64,000 nucleotides of DNA from Rickettsiales bacterium (GTDB lineage Bacteria; Pseudomonadota; Alphaproteobacteria; Rickettsiales; UBA3002), in NCBI GenBank assembly GCA_022763105.1, contig JALEGK010000069.1, positions 1 through 64,000 of the forward strand, read 5' to 3'. Positions 34,080 to 45,399 of this stretch are shown here, one piece after another. The stretch's first letter is position 1. Every line of letters starts with the position of its first letter. Position numbers and translations under genes: made by a program. The notes beneath the pieces were generated by a model. That model had not been told where the DNA came from. It ran no database searches and was given only the letters and a program-made list of their open reading frames with translations.

Positions 34080-34954
34080 ATAGAGGCTTGTTGCTCGGCT
34101 AGTTGTTCGGACTTTATGCGTTCGGCATGGCTACCGGTAGGCTTTATGCTCTCGATAGCGGCAACGCGGCGTTCAGATGATGGATGCGTCGTGAAAGGCG
34201 ACATCAATGTGTTATACACTTTGTGTTTCCAGTCTTTATGCTCCAGGTTTTCCATTTTTTCCTTAAGCTCTTCTTGATGGGATGCAAGTGAGTTGAGCGC
34301 GCTTTTCATTGCGCGCTTGCCTGCTAGTTGCGCGCCTTCTTTATCGGCTTCGAATTCCATGAAATGTTGATAAGGCGTGATGGCGGCCATGCTTCCAAAC
34401 CAAATCGGCACAAGGGCTGCGGTGGTACTTTGAAGCATGAATTTTGCAGTGAATGGCAGCATGCCTTTATTGTGCAAGAATTCTGCGCCGTGCTTCCAGC
34501 CAAGATCGGCAATGGTCGCGCCGGTAAAACCAATACCAAAACGCAGCGCGTCATCTCTGAAATTATGGCGGTGATGCGATAACTCATGACCTGCGATGGC
34601 ATCGAGCTCTTCTTTGCTCATCGTATCCATCATGCCGGTCGTGAACATGAGTTCTTTACCGCGCACACTGGCCGCATTGTTAATTGGACTGTCGACAATA
34701 AAGATAGCAGGAATATTCCCGATATTCTGCTTCATGCTGTAGCGCACGACGGTGTCGATCAGGTCTTTATGTTTTGGATTGTCTGGGTTTGCTGGTGTGA
34801 TGCGTGTCGCACCAAATTGCCACGCGCCCATCTCCACCATTTTGCTCGGCACAGCAACGCGCTGTACCGCATAGGCAGTTTCATACTTCTGACGCTGCTT
34901 TTCCGGCACGTCAGGTGGTATCGCGTGTTTCATTTTTTGCATACGCATCTCCAC
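34076..34954 (-). CDS. M48-family metalloprotease
   Basis: AIAGHELSHHRHNF (HExxH) and downstream EFEADKEGAQLAGK. Confidence 0.8.
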   Translation of the reverse strand: MEMRMQKMKHAIPPDVPEKQRQKYETAYAVQRVAVPSKMVEMGAWQFGATRITPANPDNPKHKDLIDTVVRYSMKQNIGNIPAIFIVDSPINNAASVRGKELMFTTGMMDTMSKEELDAIAGHELSHHRHNFRDDALRFGIGFTGATIADLGWKHGAEFLHNKGMLPFTAKFMLQSTTAALVPIWFGSMAAITPYQHFMEFEADKEGAQLAGKRAMKSALNSLASHQEELKEKMENLEHKDWKHKVYNTLMSPFTTHPSSERRVAAIESIKPTGSHAERIKSEQLAEQQASI

Positions 34955-35018
34955 CTTCCATTATAGAGGAAGGAGGTGACGGTTTTATGAAGGTCTTATG
35001 TGATTAAATAACAGTGAC

Positions 35019-37397
35019 TTAAGCGCGCAATTGAGCGCCTTTTGAAGCCGCCTGATCGGTGATTTTCTTCACAATGGCTTCAATCTCTTCTTCAGAGAGC
35101 GTTTTGGCGTCTGATTGTAGCTTCACTGATAGGGCGATGGAACGTTTGCCTTCTTCGACACCTTTGCCCTCATAGACGTCAAACAATTTCACATTGCGAA
35201 TGAGCTGCTTATCGGCACCGCGAATGGCTTTAAGAAGTGTTTCAGCAGGGGTGTTTACATCGATGATAAAAGCAAAATCGCGCTCTACGGCCTGATAATC
35301 AGAGCTTTTGAGAGCAGCATTCTTTTTCGCTTTAGCGGTTGGAATGCGATCAAGGAAGATTTCGCATGCTGCAATGACGTGCTCGCCATCATGCTTTTCT
35401 TGGGTGAGGGGGTGAATCTCGCCGAAATAACCAAGAATATTCTTTGGACCCAATGTAATCGTGCCGCTACGGCCTGGGTGATAATGATCGGGTGCGCCTT
35501 CGGTAATCTGGACTTTTTGCTCATCCATACCGCAGGCTTTGAGAATGGCGATGGCATCGGATTTGGCATCAAACACATCATAGGTGCGCGCTTGTTCTTG
35601 CCATTGTTTGCTGGTGGCTATGCCTGAGCGAACGGCACAGCCGACAATCTCTTGGCCGTTTGGCTCGCAGGTTAAATAGGCTGGGCCTACTTCAAACAGG
35701 TGAACACGGTCAAAGCCGCGCGCTTGGTTGCGAGCGCAGGCATCCAGCAGGTTAGGGATGAGCGATGGGCGCATGACGCTTAGGTCGCTGCTGATTGGAT
35801 TGACGAGTTTTAATGCATCGTCATTGCTGCCATATAGGTTTGCAGTTTCTTCTGATAGGAATGCCCATGTATGGGTTTCGTGCAGGCCGTTTGCAGCAAG
35901 GGCACGACGAACCGCTGCGTGACGAATTTGTGCGTCATCGAGAGAGCGTGCGCTGACATTGGCTAGTTTCGGCATTGGCACGGCTTCGACATTATCGTAG
36001 CCAAAAATGCGCAAGACTTCTTCGGCAATATCGGCTGCTTGGGTGACATCTGGGCGCCAGCTTGGCACATCGACGGTTAAGTCATTGCCGTTTGCAGACA
36101 CGCTAAAGCCGAGCGGGGTTAGAATATCGGTCATCTCTTTAGCTGAAAGCGTAATGCCTCCCAATTGGTTGATGAATTCGACGCTGACTTTAACGGCACA
36201 CGGGGTGATTGGTTCTTCGCCCGCGACATACGCGTCGCATGGCGTGCCGCCACATAAATCAATAATCATTTGAGCTGCAAGCTGTTCACCCGCAACCACG
36301 AAGGCAGGGTCAACGGTACGTTCAAAACGGTAGCGCGCATCAGAATCAATGCTGTGTTTGCGGCCTACTTCGGCAATGTGAATCGGCTCGAACCATGCGC
36401 ATTCTAGCAAGACATCGGTCGTCTCTTCGGTGACACCGCTTGGTACGCCACCAACCACGCCACCAAGGCCCAGCATACCTGCGTCATCGGCAATCACACA
36501 TTCGCCACCTTCCAGCGTGTAAGATTTATCGTTGAGTGCTTCGAAGCTTTCCTCTTTTTCACCTAAACGGACATTGATGTTGCCGCTCAGTTTTGAGATA
36601 TCGTAAACGTGAAGTGGGCGGCCATGTGCCATGGTCATCCAGTTGGTGATGTCTACGAGCGTAGAGATGGGGCGCAAGCCTACCGCCTTTAGGCGCTGTT
36701 GCAGCCATGCGGGTGATGGGCCGTTCTTCACGCCCTTTATCACACGGCCTGCGAAGATTTTACAGACATCGGTATTGAGTGCGATGCTGATTGGTGCGGC
36801 GCCATCGGTTTTAATCTCTGGAATGGTGCGTTCTTTCAATGTGCCGAGTCCTGCGGCGGCTAAATCGCGCGCAATACCGTATACACCTAAGCAATCACCA
36901 CGGTTAGGGGTGATGGCGATTTCGATCATCGGATCATTCAAACCCAGCGCATCTGCCACAGCTTGGCCGATAGTTGCCTCTTCTGGCAGTTCAATAATGC
37001 CAGATGCATCACCTTCTAGATTAAGCTCATCCGCTGAGCAGAGCATGCCGCAGCTTTCAACACCGCGAATCTTTGATTTTTTGATTTTGAATTCACCATT
37101 AGGAATCAGCGCGCCCACTTTAGCTAGCGCTACTTTAATGCCAGCGCGTGCATTCGGTGCGCCACACACAATCTGCAATTCGCCTTCGTCAGACTTTACT
37201 TTGCAGACTTGCAATTTATCGGCATCGGGGTGTTTCTCAGCGGATAGAATCTCTGCCACGGTAAATGCAGCCAGTGCTGCCGATGCATCCGTTATGTCTT
37301 CAACTTCCAAGCCGATGGCGGTCAGCGTTTTACTGATCTCATCCAATGAGGCGTTGGTATCCAAATATTCTTTAAGCCAAGAGAGTGTAAATTTCAT
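35019..37397 (-). CDS. pheT: Phenylalanyl-tRNA synthetase beta subunit
   Basis: MKFTLSWLKEYLDTNASLDEI; tRNA-binding EMAP domain; DIAEEVLRIFGYDNV; C-terminal FDX-ACB domain. Confidence 0.97.
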   Translation of the reverse strand: MKFTLSWLKEYLDTNASLDEISKTLTAIGLEVEDITDASAALAAFTVAEILSAEKHPDADKLQVCKVKSDEGELQIVCGAPNARAGIKVALAKVGALIPNGEFKIKKSKIRGVESCGMLCSADELNLEGDASGIIELPEEATIGQAVADALGLNDPMIEIAITPNRGDCLGVYGIARDLAAAGLGTLKERTIPEIKTDGAAPISIALNTDVCKIFAGRVIKGVKNGPSPAWLQQRLKAVGLRPISTLVDITNWMTMAHGRPLHVYDISKLSGNINVRLGEKEESFEALNDKSYTLEGGECVIADDAGMLGLGGVVGGVPSGVTEETTDVLLECAWFEPIHIAEVGRKHSIDSDARYRFERTVDPAFVVAGEQLAAQMIIDLCGGTPCDAYVAGEEPITPCAVKVSVEFINQLGGITLSAKEMTDILTPLGFSVSANGNDLTVDVPSWRPDVTQAADIAEEVLRIFGYDNVEAVPMPKLANVSARSLDDAQIRHAAVRRALAANGLHETHTWAFLSEETANLYGSNDDALKLVNPISSDLSVMRPSLIPNLLDACARNQARGFDRVHLFEVGPAYLTCEPNGQEIVGCAVRSGIATSKQWQEQARTYDVFDAKSDAIAILKACGMDEQKVQITEGAPDHYHPGRSGTITLGPKNILGYFGEIHPLTQEKHDGEHVIAACEIFLDRIPTAKAKKNAALKSSDYQAVERDFAFIIDVNTPAETLLKAIRGADKQLIRNVKLFDVYEGKGVEEGKRSIALSVKLQSDAKTLSEEEIEAIVKKITDQAASKGAQLRA

Positions 37398-37452
37398 GCG
37401 CTATGAGTTAGCGTTTTTTGGTAAAAGTGCAAGTATTTCTTGAGATTTTCGC

Positions 37453-37941
37453 TTAGATTTCGCGAGAACGCGTCTGGTTATTTGCCTTGGCGCGTTCGGC
37501 CTGAATTTTAGCGACATGTTTGGCATGTTTCTGAGTTTCTGCCTTATGGTGCACATGATCGGGTGCGTGATGCAGTTTTTCACGGCCAATTGCATTCTCG
37601 ATTTTGATCTTAGACGGATCTTGCAGATGGGTTTGGTGCTTGCGGTGGTTTGGTAATTTATTCAAATCAGGCACATCGAGAGCCTTTGCCATGCCGGGAA
37701 TATTGTGCACTAATATGCTCCCTGCGGCAAATAAGGTTGCGCCTAACATCGCGCCCATAAACGCACCGCCACCTAAGCCAACCGTGATACCGATGATCGG
37801 ATTGGCAATATTGATCGGCCCCAATGCTCCGGCAAAGGTCATGCCGGTATGCACGTAATGGAGAGCACAGAATAACGCTCCGACAATACTGCCGAACTCA
37901 AACCCGTTATGCAGGGCGTGTTGTGTATTTCTGCTAGCCAC
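37453..37941 (-). CDS. Hypothetical protein: Gly-rich hydrophobic N-half, His/Lys-rich C-half
   Basis: ITVGLGGGAFMGAMLGATLFAAG, then HRKHQTHLQD...KLHHAPDHVHHKAETQKHAKH. Confidence 0.6.
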   Translation of the reverse strand: MASRNTQHALHNGFEFGSIVGALFCALHYVHTGMTFAGALGPINIANPIIGITVGLGGGAFMGAMLGATLFAAGSILVHNIPGMAKALDVPDLNKLPNHRKHQTHLQDPSKIKIENAIGREKLHHAPDHVHHKAETQKHAKHVAKIQAERAKANNQTRSREI

Positions 37942-38046
37942 TATATATACTTCTCCATAGTTACCAGTGTATCAGTCCGTAGGCAGGGGCACCAATGAAG
38001 CTTTTGTGACATTGCGGGTGTTTTTATATAGGATATTCAAAAAGAT

Positions 38047-38286
38047 ATGAGCTATTTTGAGATTGGGATGATCTATGTGGTGAGCTGGTGGGTGTGCTTG
38101 TTTTGTGTGCTTCCATTTGGCTCAAAGCCGCCTGAGGTGGTCGAAGGAGCGGTATATCCGGCGGCACCTGCATCCTTCAATTTGGCGCGAAAGTTGCTTC
38201 ATACAACATGGATATCAGCAATTGTGGCAGGAATGATCATATGGCTATTACAGAACGACTGGGTTTTATCGCAACTATCTGGCTAA
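38047..38286 (+). CDS. DUF1467 family membrane protein
   Basis: MSYFEIGMIYVVSWWVCLFCVLPFGSKPPEVVEGAVYPAAPASFNLARKLLHTTWISAIVAG; upstream of proS as often seen in alphaproteobacteria. Confidence 0.85.
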   Translation: MSYFEIGMIYVVSWWVCLFCVLPFGSKPPEVVEGAVYPAAPASFNLARKLLHTTWISAIVAGMIIWLLQNDWVLSQLSG

Positions 38287-38630
38287 TAGGTGTTTTTATG
38301 GTGTGTGGTGTCGCGGCAGCGCAGACCTACAGCACCAAAAGCAAATGCAAGAATATTGCGTATAAGCCCGATGAATCGGTTGAATATAAGGCAGATCAAT
38401 CGGTCGATGGTTGGGCATTGATGCCGGTTGATGCGCATCCACCCGCGATTGACGTGCAAGACCCTCAAATCGCGCTCGATTTACCGACAGGCGCGTATGT
38501 GGATCAGGACAAATATAACTTCAATTTTGATGAAAGCCGCCTCAATGTTGGCTCTATCAAGGTAGAGGGAAGCAATATTCTTTATAACGATCAAAAGATT
38601 ACGTCATATATGCAAGATTGTGTGGAGTAA
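38241..38630 (+). CDS. Small predicted exported protein
   Basis: MAITERLGFIATIWLIGVFMVCGVAAAQTYS reads as a signal peptide; overlaps the DUF1467 gene by 46 nt. Confidence 0.55.
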   Translation: MAITERLGFIATIWLIGVFMVCGVAAAQTYSTKSKCKNIAYKPDESVEYKADQSVDGWALMPVDAHPPAIDVQDPQIALDLPTGAYVDQDKYNFNFDESRLNVGSIKVEGSNILYNDQKITSYMQDCVE

Positions 38631-38699
38631 TAGTGTCGAGGCTTGCGTGCAGGTGCGAAGTGTGGCTATAGTGCCAAAAACCCATCAAAGGCAAGGCGC

Positions 38700-40010
38700 A
38701 TGCGACTTTCAGGTTATTTTTTACCATTAATCAAAGAGAATCCGTCAGAAGCACAGGTTGTTTCGCACCGTTTAATGCTTAGAGCGGGCATGATTCGTCA
38801 ATTATCGGCGGGTGTCTATAATTGGCTACCGCTGGGGCTTCGCGTGCTTCGCAATGTGGAGCGCATTGTGCGTGAGGAGATGGATCGTGCGGGAGCGGTT
38901 GAGCTTCTGATGCCGACCATGCAGCCTGCCGAGCTATGGGAAGAATCTGGCCGAGGTGATTATGGTAAGGAAACACTCATTGCGACGGATCGCCATGATC
39001 GTCGGATGATTTACGGCCCGACGAATGAAGAAGTGATCACCGATATCTTCCGCAAGCATGTGCAAAGCTATAAGCAATTGCCGCTGAATCTGTATCATAT
39101 TCAATGGAAATTCCGCGATGAGATTCGCCCGCGTTTTGGTGTCATGCGTGGCCGCGAATTCCTGATGAAAGATGCGTACACTTTCACTACAGATCGTGAA
39201 AGTCATATGGAAGCGTATGACACGATGTATCAAACCTATTTTAAAATCTTCCGCCGTTTAGGGCTAAAGGTGATTCCGTTCCGAGCAGAGACCGGGATGA
39301 TTGGTGGTGATATGAGCCATGAGTTTCAGGTGTTAGCAGAAACCGGCGAGAGTGAAATCCATTACGATATTGCCTATGAGGACGAGATTGAGCGCGACGT
39401 GCTCGATATTGATAAGCTGAAATCATTATACTCCGCTGCTGATGAACAGCATAAGCCCGATGAGTGCCCGGTGCCTGCCGATCAGCTCAAATCGGGTCGC
39501 GGTATTGAGGTGGGGCATATCTTCTATTTGGGCGATAAATATTCTGGCCCGATGCAGGCGGTGATTAAGGATGAGAATGGTGATGATACGACCGTGATGA
39601 TGGGATGTCATGGTATTGGTATTTCGCGTTTGGTCGGAGCGATCATTGAAGCAAGTCACGATGATGACGGCATCGTATGGCCTGAATCTGTTGCGCCATT
39701 CCGTGTTGGCCTGATTAATTTACGTCCGGGTGATGAAGCCTGTGATGCAGCGTGCGAGCAGCTCTATCTGCAAATGCAGCAAGCCGGTGTGAGCGTGCTC
39801 TATGATGATACCGATCAACGTGGTGGTGCTAAATTTGCTTCAATGGATTTGATTGGCTTGCCGTGGCAGGTCGTTGTTGGCCCTCGTGGTGTGGCAAATG
39901 GCGTGGTGGAGCTGAAATGCCGTGAGACCGGTGAGAAGAACGAGCTATATATCGAAGATGCGTTAAACCGCATTGCTCCTGTCGCTATGGATACGCTGCC
40001 TCAGCTATGA
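38700..40010 (+). CDS. proS: Prolyl-tRNA synthetase (short form)
   Basis: [66 protein letters not shown]; class II motifs. Confidence 0.97.
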   Translation: MRLSGYFLPLIKENPSEAQVVSHRLMLRAGMIRQLSAGVYNWLPLGLRVLRNVERIVREEMDRAGAVELLMPTMQPAELWEESGRGDYGKETLIATDRHDRRMIYGPTNEEVITDIFRKHVQSYKQLPLNLYHIQWKFRDEIRPRFGVMRGREFLMKDAYTFTTDRESHMEAYDTMYQTYFKIFRRLGLKVIPFRAETGMIGGDMSHEFQVLAETGESEIHYDIAYEDEIERDVLDIDKLKSLYSAADEQHKPDECPVPADQLKSGRGIEVGHIFYLGDKYSGPMQAVIKDENGDDTTVMMGCHGIGISRLVGAIIEASHDDDGIVWPESVAPFRVGLINLRPGDEACDAACEQLYLQMQQAGVSVLYDDTDQRGGAKFASMDLIGLPWQVVVGPRGVANGVVELKCRETGEKNELYIEDALNRIAPVAMDTLPQL

Positions 40011-41269
40011 TTTTTCCCAACGCATACGAACGGATGATGGCTTGGCGCTACCTTAAAGCGCAGCGACGTCAGGGGTTCGTATCGATTATAACGCTCTTTT
40101 CTATTCTCGGTATTACGCTTGGTGTTGCGACACTCATTTTAGTGACCTCGCTCATGAATGGCATTCGTGCGGAGATGAGTAAGAACTTCCTCGGCATTGA
40201 TGGTCATGTCAGTGTGCTGGGTGTGCAGGGTGGCATTTCTCATTATGAAGAAGTCACGGAGAAGTTATCGTCTATGCCCGAAGTGATCCATGCTTCCGCC
40301 AAGGTAGTGGGGCAGGTGATGGCATCATTTAATGGCCAATCGGTTGGCGCGCAGGTGCTTGCTTTGCCACCGAAGAGTTACGATCACAAGCCGCTTATAA
40401 AGAAAGCCATTGATGCTGATGTGTTGCAGCGTTTGGGCCAAGGCGAGGGGGTTGTTATTGGTGAGCGATTGGCGCGCAGCTTGAATATTGGTGTGGGTTC
40501 GCAAATTACTCTTATTTCACCGCAAGGCCGCCAGACCTTTATGGGGTTAGTGCCGCGCATGAAGGCCTATACGGTGCTTGGCACCTTATCGCTCGGTATG
40601 CATCTATATGATGCGAGTCTGGTTCTGATGCCATTTGAAGAAGCACAAATTTATTTTCAGCTATCTGGCGAAGATGGTGGGCGTGCATCTGAGATAGAGG
40701 TGTTGGGCGTTGACCCTTACTTGTCTGAAACGCTGGCGTTAGAAGTTGAGCAGAATATAAGCGGGCCATTTTACGTCACACATTGGCAGCGCAGCAATGC
40801 ATCATACATTCAGGCGCTAGATGTGCAGCGTAATGTCATGGTGATTATTCTGGCGCTGATTATTGTGGTGGCGGCATTTAATATCATCTCAAGCCTTATC
40901 ATGTTGGTGCAAGGTAAGCGTAGCCAAATTGCGATTATGCGTACGATTGGTGCAGAGCGTGGTTCGATTATGCGTATCTTCTGCTTAAGTGGCAGTTTGA
41001 TTGGCATTATCGGTACAGCACTTGGTTTGGTGCTGGGTGTATTGTGTGCCACCTATCTAGAAGCAATCAAGCAATGGCTAGAGGCAATGCTTGGCTTTGA
41101 GATTCTGGTTGAGAATATTTACTTCCTCTCGACGCTGCCGACTAAGACAGATTTCAACGAAGTGATCGCGATTGTGGTGGGTGCATTGCTCATCAGTTTC
41201 CTTGCGGCGCTTTATCCGGCATGGAAAGCATCGAAGGTGCGACCGGTGGAGGCATTGCGTTATGAGTAA
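40007..41269 (+). CDS. lolC: Lipoprotein-releasing system transmembrane protein LolC/LolE
   Basis: [42 protein letters not shown]; FtsX-like C-terminal region. Confidence 0.94.
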   Translation: MIFPNAYERMMAWRYLKAQRRQGFVSIITLFSILGITLGVATLILVTSLMNGIRAEMSKNFLGIDGHVSVLGVQGGISHYEEVTEKLSSMPEVIHASAKVVGQVMASFNGQSVGAQVLALPPKSYDHKPLIKKAIDADVLQRLGQGEGVVIGERLARSLNIGVGSQITLISPQGRQTFMGLVPRMKAYTVLGTLSLGMHLYDASLVLMPFEEAQIYFQLSGEDGGRASEIEVLGVDPYLSETLALEVEQNISGPFYVTHWQRSNASYIQALDVQRNVMVIILALIIVVAAFNIISSLIMLVQGKRSQIAIMRTIGAERGSIMRIFCLSGSLIGIIGTALGLVLGVLCATYLEAIKQWLEAMLGFEILVENIYFLSTLPTKTDFNEVIAIVVGALLISFLAALYPAWKASKVRPVEALRYE

Positions 41270-41930
41270 TGTCTTGAACCTCAAAAATATCTGCAAAACC
41301 TATCAGCTCGGTGCTGAAGCGCTAGATGTATTGAAAGATGCATCTTACTCGATAGATGAAGGCCAGAGCGTTGCATTGATTGGACCAAGTGGTGCGGGCA
41401 AGTCGACCTTGCTGCAAATTGCTGGACTGCTCGATGAAGCTACATCGGGTGAAGTGGTGATTGATGGCATTGTGATGAGCAATCAGTCGGACAAACAGAT
41501 GACCGCTATTCGCGGGGCTAAGATTGGGTTTGTCTATCAGTTCCATCATTTGATTCCGGAATGTTCGGCTTTGGAAAATGTGATGATGCCTGCACAGATT
41601 GCAGGGAATGCCAATGCTGACATTGCGCGTCAGATGTTGAATGAGGTTGGGCTTGGTGATCGCATGACGCATCGCCCCGCTGAATTATCTGGTGGTGAAA
41701 AACAACGTGTGGCGATTGCGCGCGCACTTATCAATAAGCCAAAGCTGTTATTGGCTGATGAGCCTACCGGCAATCTGGATCATAGCACGGCTGATACGGT
41801 AATGGAGCTGTTGTTGTCGCTATGTAAATCTCATGGGCTTGCATTGCTTATGGCGACGCATAATCAAGAATTAGCCTCTCGTTGCCAGAAGATTATCACG
41901 ATTACGAATGGAGCGATCGTTAGTGTCTAA
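41262..41930 (+). CDS. lolD: Lipoprotein-releasing system ATP-binding protein LolD
   Basis: [62 protein letters not shown]. Start at ATG 41262. Confidence 0.96.
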   Translation: MSNVLNLKNICKTYQLGAEALDVLKDASYSIDEGQSVALIGPSGAGKSTLLQIAGLLDEATSGEVVIDGIVMSNQSDKQMTAIRGAKIGFVYQFHHLIPECSALENVMMPAQIAGNANADIARQMLNEVGLGDRMTHRPAELSGGEKQRVAIARALINKPKLLLADEPTGNLDHSTADTVMELLLSLCKSHGLALLMATHNQELASRCQKIITITNGAIVSV

Positions 41931-44900
41931 GCCATTTGTTCATCTGCGTGTGCATAGCCCGTATTCCTTACTTAAAGGGGCGCTGCGTCTGCCGGAGATG
42001 ATGGATTTATGTAATCGCTTTAACATGCCTGCTGTTGCGGTTGCTGATCATGACAATTTGTTTGGTTCGCTTGAATTCTCTCAATATGCGACCAAAGCTG
42101 GTGTGCAGCCGATTATCGGGACCTCTATTTCGGTACTGCCATTAAATGCTGATCCGAACAGTATAAAGCGTATCGTGCCGGACGAATTATTGCTGATTGC
42201 TAAGAATAAGCAGGGCTACGATAATTTGTTAAAATTATCGAGTATGTCGCATACTGACCCGGTTGGTGAGTTTGGCCCGCTGGTGAATTATGATTTGGTA
42301 ACCGAGCATGCTGAAGGGGTTATTTGCCTTAGTGCGGGTATTATGGGCGGTATTGGGCGCGCCTTAGCGTCACACCGTAAGGAAGAAGCGCAGCAGCTAA
42401 CAGAGAAGCTTCTTAGCAGCTTTGGTGATTGCTTCTACATTGAATTGATGCGTCATGGTTTGGCAGAAGAGAAAGCCATTGAGGCTGACTTTATTGAATT
42501 AGCGTTTAGTAAAAACATTCCGCTGGTTGCGACGAATAACGTCTATTTTGCCAATGAAGACATGTATGAAGCGCATGATGCGCTGCTATGTATCTCAGAA
42601 GGACGCTACATTAGTGAGGAAGACCGCAAGCGCTTAACCAAGCAACATAATTTTAAATCACCTGAAGAGATGCAGCTGCTCTTTTCTGATATTCCTGAAG
42701 CGATTGAGAATACGATGGCGATTGCGCAGCGTTGTTCAGTGTTTTCTCCGTCGCGTGATCCGATTTTGCCATCCTTCCATATGGAGGATGAGGATGGCAA
42801 TGCGCTTAACGAAACCGAAGCGCTACAAAAGATTGCACGCGATGGTTTGCAAGAGCGTTTAGAGCGACATGTCTATACGTCAGAGATGAGCGAGGCAGAG
42901 AAAGAAGAGATTGCTAAGCCGTATCGTGAGCGTTTGGAATATGAGCTAGATGTCATCATTACGATGAAATTCCCCGGCTACTTCCTGATTGTATCGGACT
43001 TTATCACTTGGGCGAAAGAGCATGATATACCCGTTGGGCCGGGACGTGGTTCGGGTGCGGGTTCGGTGGTGGCGTGGTCACTGCTTATTACCGATTTGGA
43101 CCCGCTGAAATTTGGTCTCATCTTTGAGCGTTTCTTGAACCCTGAACGTGTCTCGATGCCTGACTTCGATATCGACTTTTGTCAAGAGCGGCGCGAAGAG
43201 GTGATCCGTTATGTGCAAGAGAAATACGGCGCCGATAAAGTCGCGCAGATTATTACTTTTGGTAAGTTACAAGCGCGTGCGGTATTGCGTGACGTAGGCC
43301 GAGTGCTGCAAATGCCGTATGGGCAAGTCGATAAGATTTGTAAGTTGGTGCCTAACAATCCGGCGAATCCTGTCACGCTCGCTCAAGCGCTCGATATGGA
43401 GCCAGAGCTTAAAGGGATGATGAAAGAAGAAGAGGTGGTGAACCATCTCGTCGAATTATCATTGAAGCTAGAAGGGCTCTATCGTCATGCCTCGACTCAC
43501 GCGGCGGGTGTGGTAATTGCGGATCGTCCGCTCGATGAGTTGGTGCCAGTTTATCGCGATCCAAAATCTGATATGCCTGTGGTGCAATATTCAATGAAAT
43601 ATGCCGAAGGTGCGGGTTTGGTGAAGTTTGACTTCTTGGGGTTGAAGACTTTGTCTGTGCTTCAGACCTGCGTGAATTTGCTCAAGCAACGCGATATTGA
43701 GATTGATCTATCGACGTTACCTGAGGGTGACCCCAAAACATACGAGCTGCTTGCGCGTGGTGATACGGTTGGTGTGTTCCAGTTTGAATCGGCAGGTATG
43801 CAGGATGCGCTGCGTAAGCTGAAGCCTGACTGCTTTGAGGATTTGATTGCGCTGGGTGCGCTTTATCGCCCGGGGCCGATGGATAATATCCCGACCTATA
43901 TTGCCTGTAAGCATGGCAAACAAGAGCCTGACTATTTGCACCCGATGCTTGAGGAAGTGCTGCGCGAGACTTACGGCGTAATCATCTATCAGGAGCAGGT
44001 GCAGAAGATTGCGCAGATAATGTCTGGCTACACGCTTGGTGCGGCTGACTTGCTACGTCGTGCGATGGGTAAAAAGATTAAGGAAGAGATGGATTCGCAG
44101 CGCGAAATGTTCGTAAAAGGCGCGCTTGAGAATGATGTTGATGAGAAGCAGAGTAGTGGCATCTTCGATCTGGTGGCGAAGTTTGCGGGCTATGGTTTTA
44201 ACAAATCGCACGCGGCTGCATATGCGCTGATTGCGTACCAGACGGCTTACCTAAAGGCGAATTACCCTGTTGAATTTATGGCTGCATCGATGACGTTCGA
44301 TATGCATGCCACCGATAAGCTGAGCATTTTCCGCCAAGAGATCGAGAAATTCGATGCGGAGCTGTTACCGCCTGATATCAACCACTCGCAGGTACGATTC
44401 TCGGTTGAAGAGAAAGAAGGCGCGTATCATGTGCGCTATGCGCTTGCTGCGATTAAAAATGTTGGTGAGCAAGCGATGCACGCCATAGTGCGAGAGCGCG
44501 AAGCGAATGGTGCTTATAGTGACGTGTTTGATCTGATGAACCGTGTTGATTCCACGGTGATGAATCGCCGCCAGTTAGAGCATTTGATTATGGCTGGTGT
44601 GTTTGACTCGTTGCACCCGAACCGTAAACAATTGATAGAGTCGGCAGATTATCTGCTGAGCATAAATAACTCGGCTTCCAGAGACCGCGAGAGCAATCAG
44701 ACGAGCCTGTTCGGTCAGGAAGATGTGGAAGTGTCAGAGAATTACCAACTCAAGCCATGCGAAGAATGGCCAGCGATTGAGCGGTTGAATTTTGAGTTTG
44801 GTGCGATTGGGTTTTACTTATCCGCCCATCCGTTGGAAGGCTATGCGGAATATTTCAAGAAAGTTGGTGTGGTGTCGATTGCCCATCTAGAGCATCGTTT

Positions 44901-45399
44901 GAGTTCGCAATATAGCTCGATTGATATTGCCGGTATTGTGACGGGCAAGAAAGTCAAAGTGTCGCCGAAAGGTAAGTTTGCCTTTGTGCAATGCTCAGAT
45001 GCAACAGGTATGACGGAATTTTCTGTCTTTGATGAAACATTGCTGAATCAGTCTGCTGAATTGCTGGAAGCAGGCAAGATGGTGTTGATTAAGGCGGATG
45101 CGAAGATGGAAGAGGGCGGGCCGCGTATTATCGCGCAATCGATCAAGCCGCTTGATGATTCAAATATTCAGCGTAAAGGCGGCGCCATCGCTATGCATAT
45201 CGATGATGTCGAGCAACTAAGTGCGATTAAAGAAAAGTTGGGCGAGCCAGTCGATCAGGCCATGCAGATTATTTTGATAATGGTGGTCAATGGCAATCGT
45301 GTGCATATTCGACTACCGGAGAAATATGATGTAGGGCCAACTTTGTTTACCGAGCTGAACACTCATCCGGCGCTTAATGAGCTTAAATGGGTTGCTTAG
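41908..45399 (+). CDS. dnaE: DNA polymerase III subunit alpha
   Basis: PHP domain HLRVHSPYSLLKGA; GPGRGSGAGSVVAW; MPDFDIDFCQERREEVIRYV. Start could instead be GTG 41923. Confidence 0.97.
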   Translation: MERSLVSKPFVHLRVHSPYSLLKGALRLPEMMDLCNRFNMPAVAVADHDNLFGSLEFSQYATKAGVQPIIGTSISVLPLNADPNSIKRIVPDELLLIAKNKQGYDNLLKLSSMSHTDPVGEFGPLVNYDLVTEHAEGVICLSAGIMGGIGRALASHRKEEAQQLTEKLLSSFGDCFYIELMRHGLAEEKAIEADFIELAFSKNIPLVATNNVYFANEDMYEAHDALLCISEGRYISEEDRKRLTKQHNFKSPEEMQLLFSDIPEAIENTMAIAQRCSVFSPSRDPILPSFHMEDEDGNALNETEALQKIARDGLQERLERHVYTSEMSEAEKEEIAKPYRERLEYELDVIITMKFPGYFLIVSDFITWAKEHDIPVGPGRGSGAGSVVAWSLLITDLDPLKFGLIFERFLNPERVSMPDFDIDFCQERREEVIRYVQEKYGADKVAQIITFGKLQARAVLRDVGRVLQMPYGQVDKICKLVPNNPANPVTLAQALDMEPELKGMMKEEEVVNHLVELSLKLEGLYRHASTHAAGVVIADRPLDELVPVYRDPKSDMPVVQYSMKYAEGAGLVKFDFLGLKTLSVLQTCVNLLKQRDIEIDLSTLPEGDPKTYELLARGDTVGVFQFESAGMQDALRKLKPDCFEDLIALGALYRPGPMDNIPTYIACKHGKQEPDYLHPMLEEVLRETYGVIIYQEQVQKIAQIMSGYTLGAADLLRRAMGKKIKEEMDSQREMFVKGALENDVDEKQSSGIFDLVAKFAGYGFNKSHAAAYALIAYQTAYLKANYPVEFMAASMTFDMHATDKLSIFRQEIEKFDAELLPPDINHSQVRFSVEEKEGAYHVRYALAAIKNVGEQAMHAIVREREANGAYSDVFDLMNRVDSTVMNRRQLEHLIMAGVFDSLHPNRKQLIESADYLLSINNSASRDRESNQTSLFGQEDVEVSENYQLKPCEEWPAIERLNFEFGAIGFYLSAHPLEGYAEYFKKVGVVSIAHLEHRLSSQYSSIDIAGIVTGKKVKVSPKGKFAFVQCSDATGMTEFSVFDETLLNQSAELLEAGKMVLIKADAKMEEGGPRIIAQSIKPLDDSNIQRKGGAIAMHIDDVEQLSAIKEKLGEPVDQAMQIILIMVVNGNRVHIRLPEKYDVGPTLFTELNTHPALNELKWVA

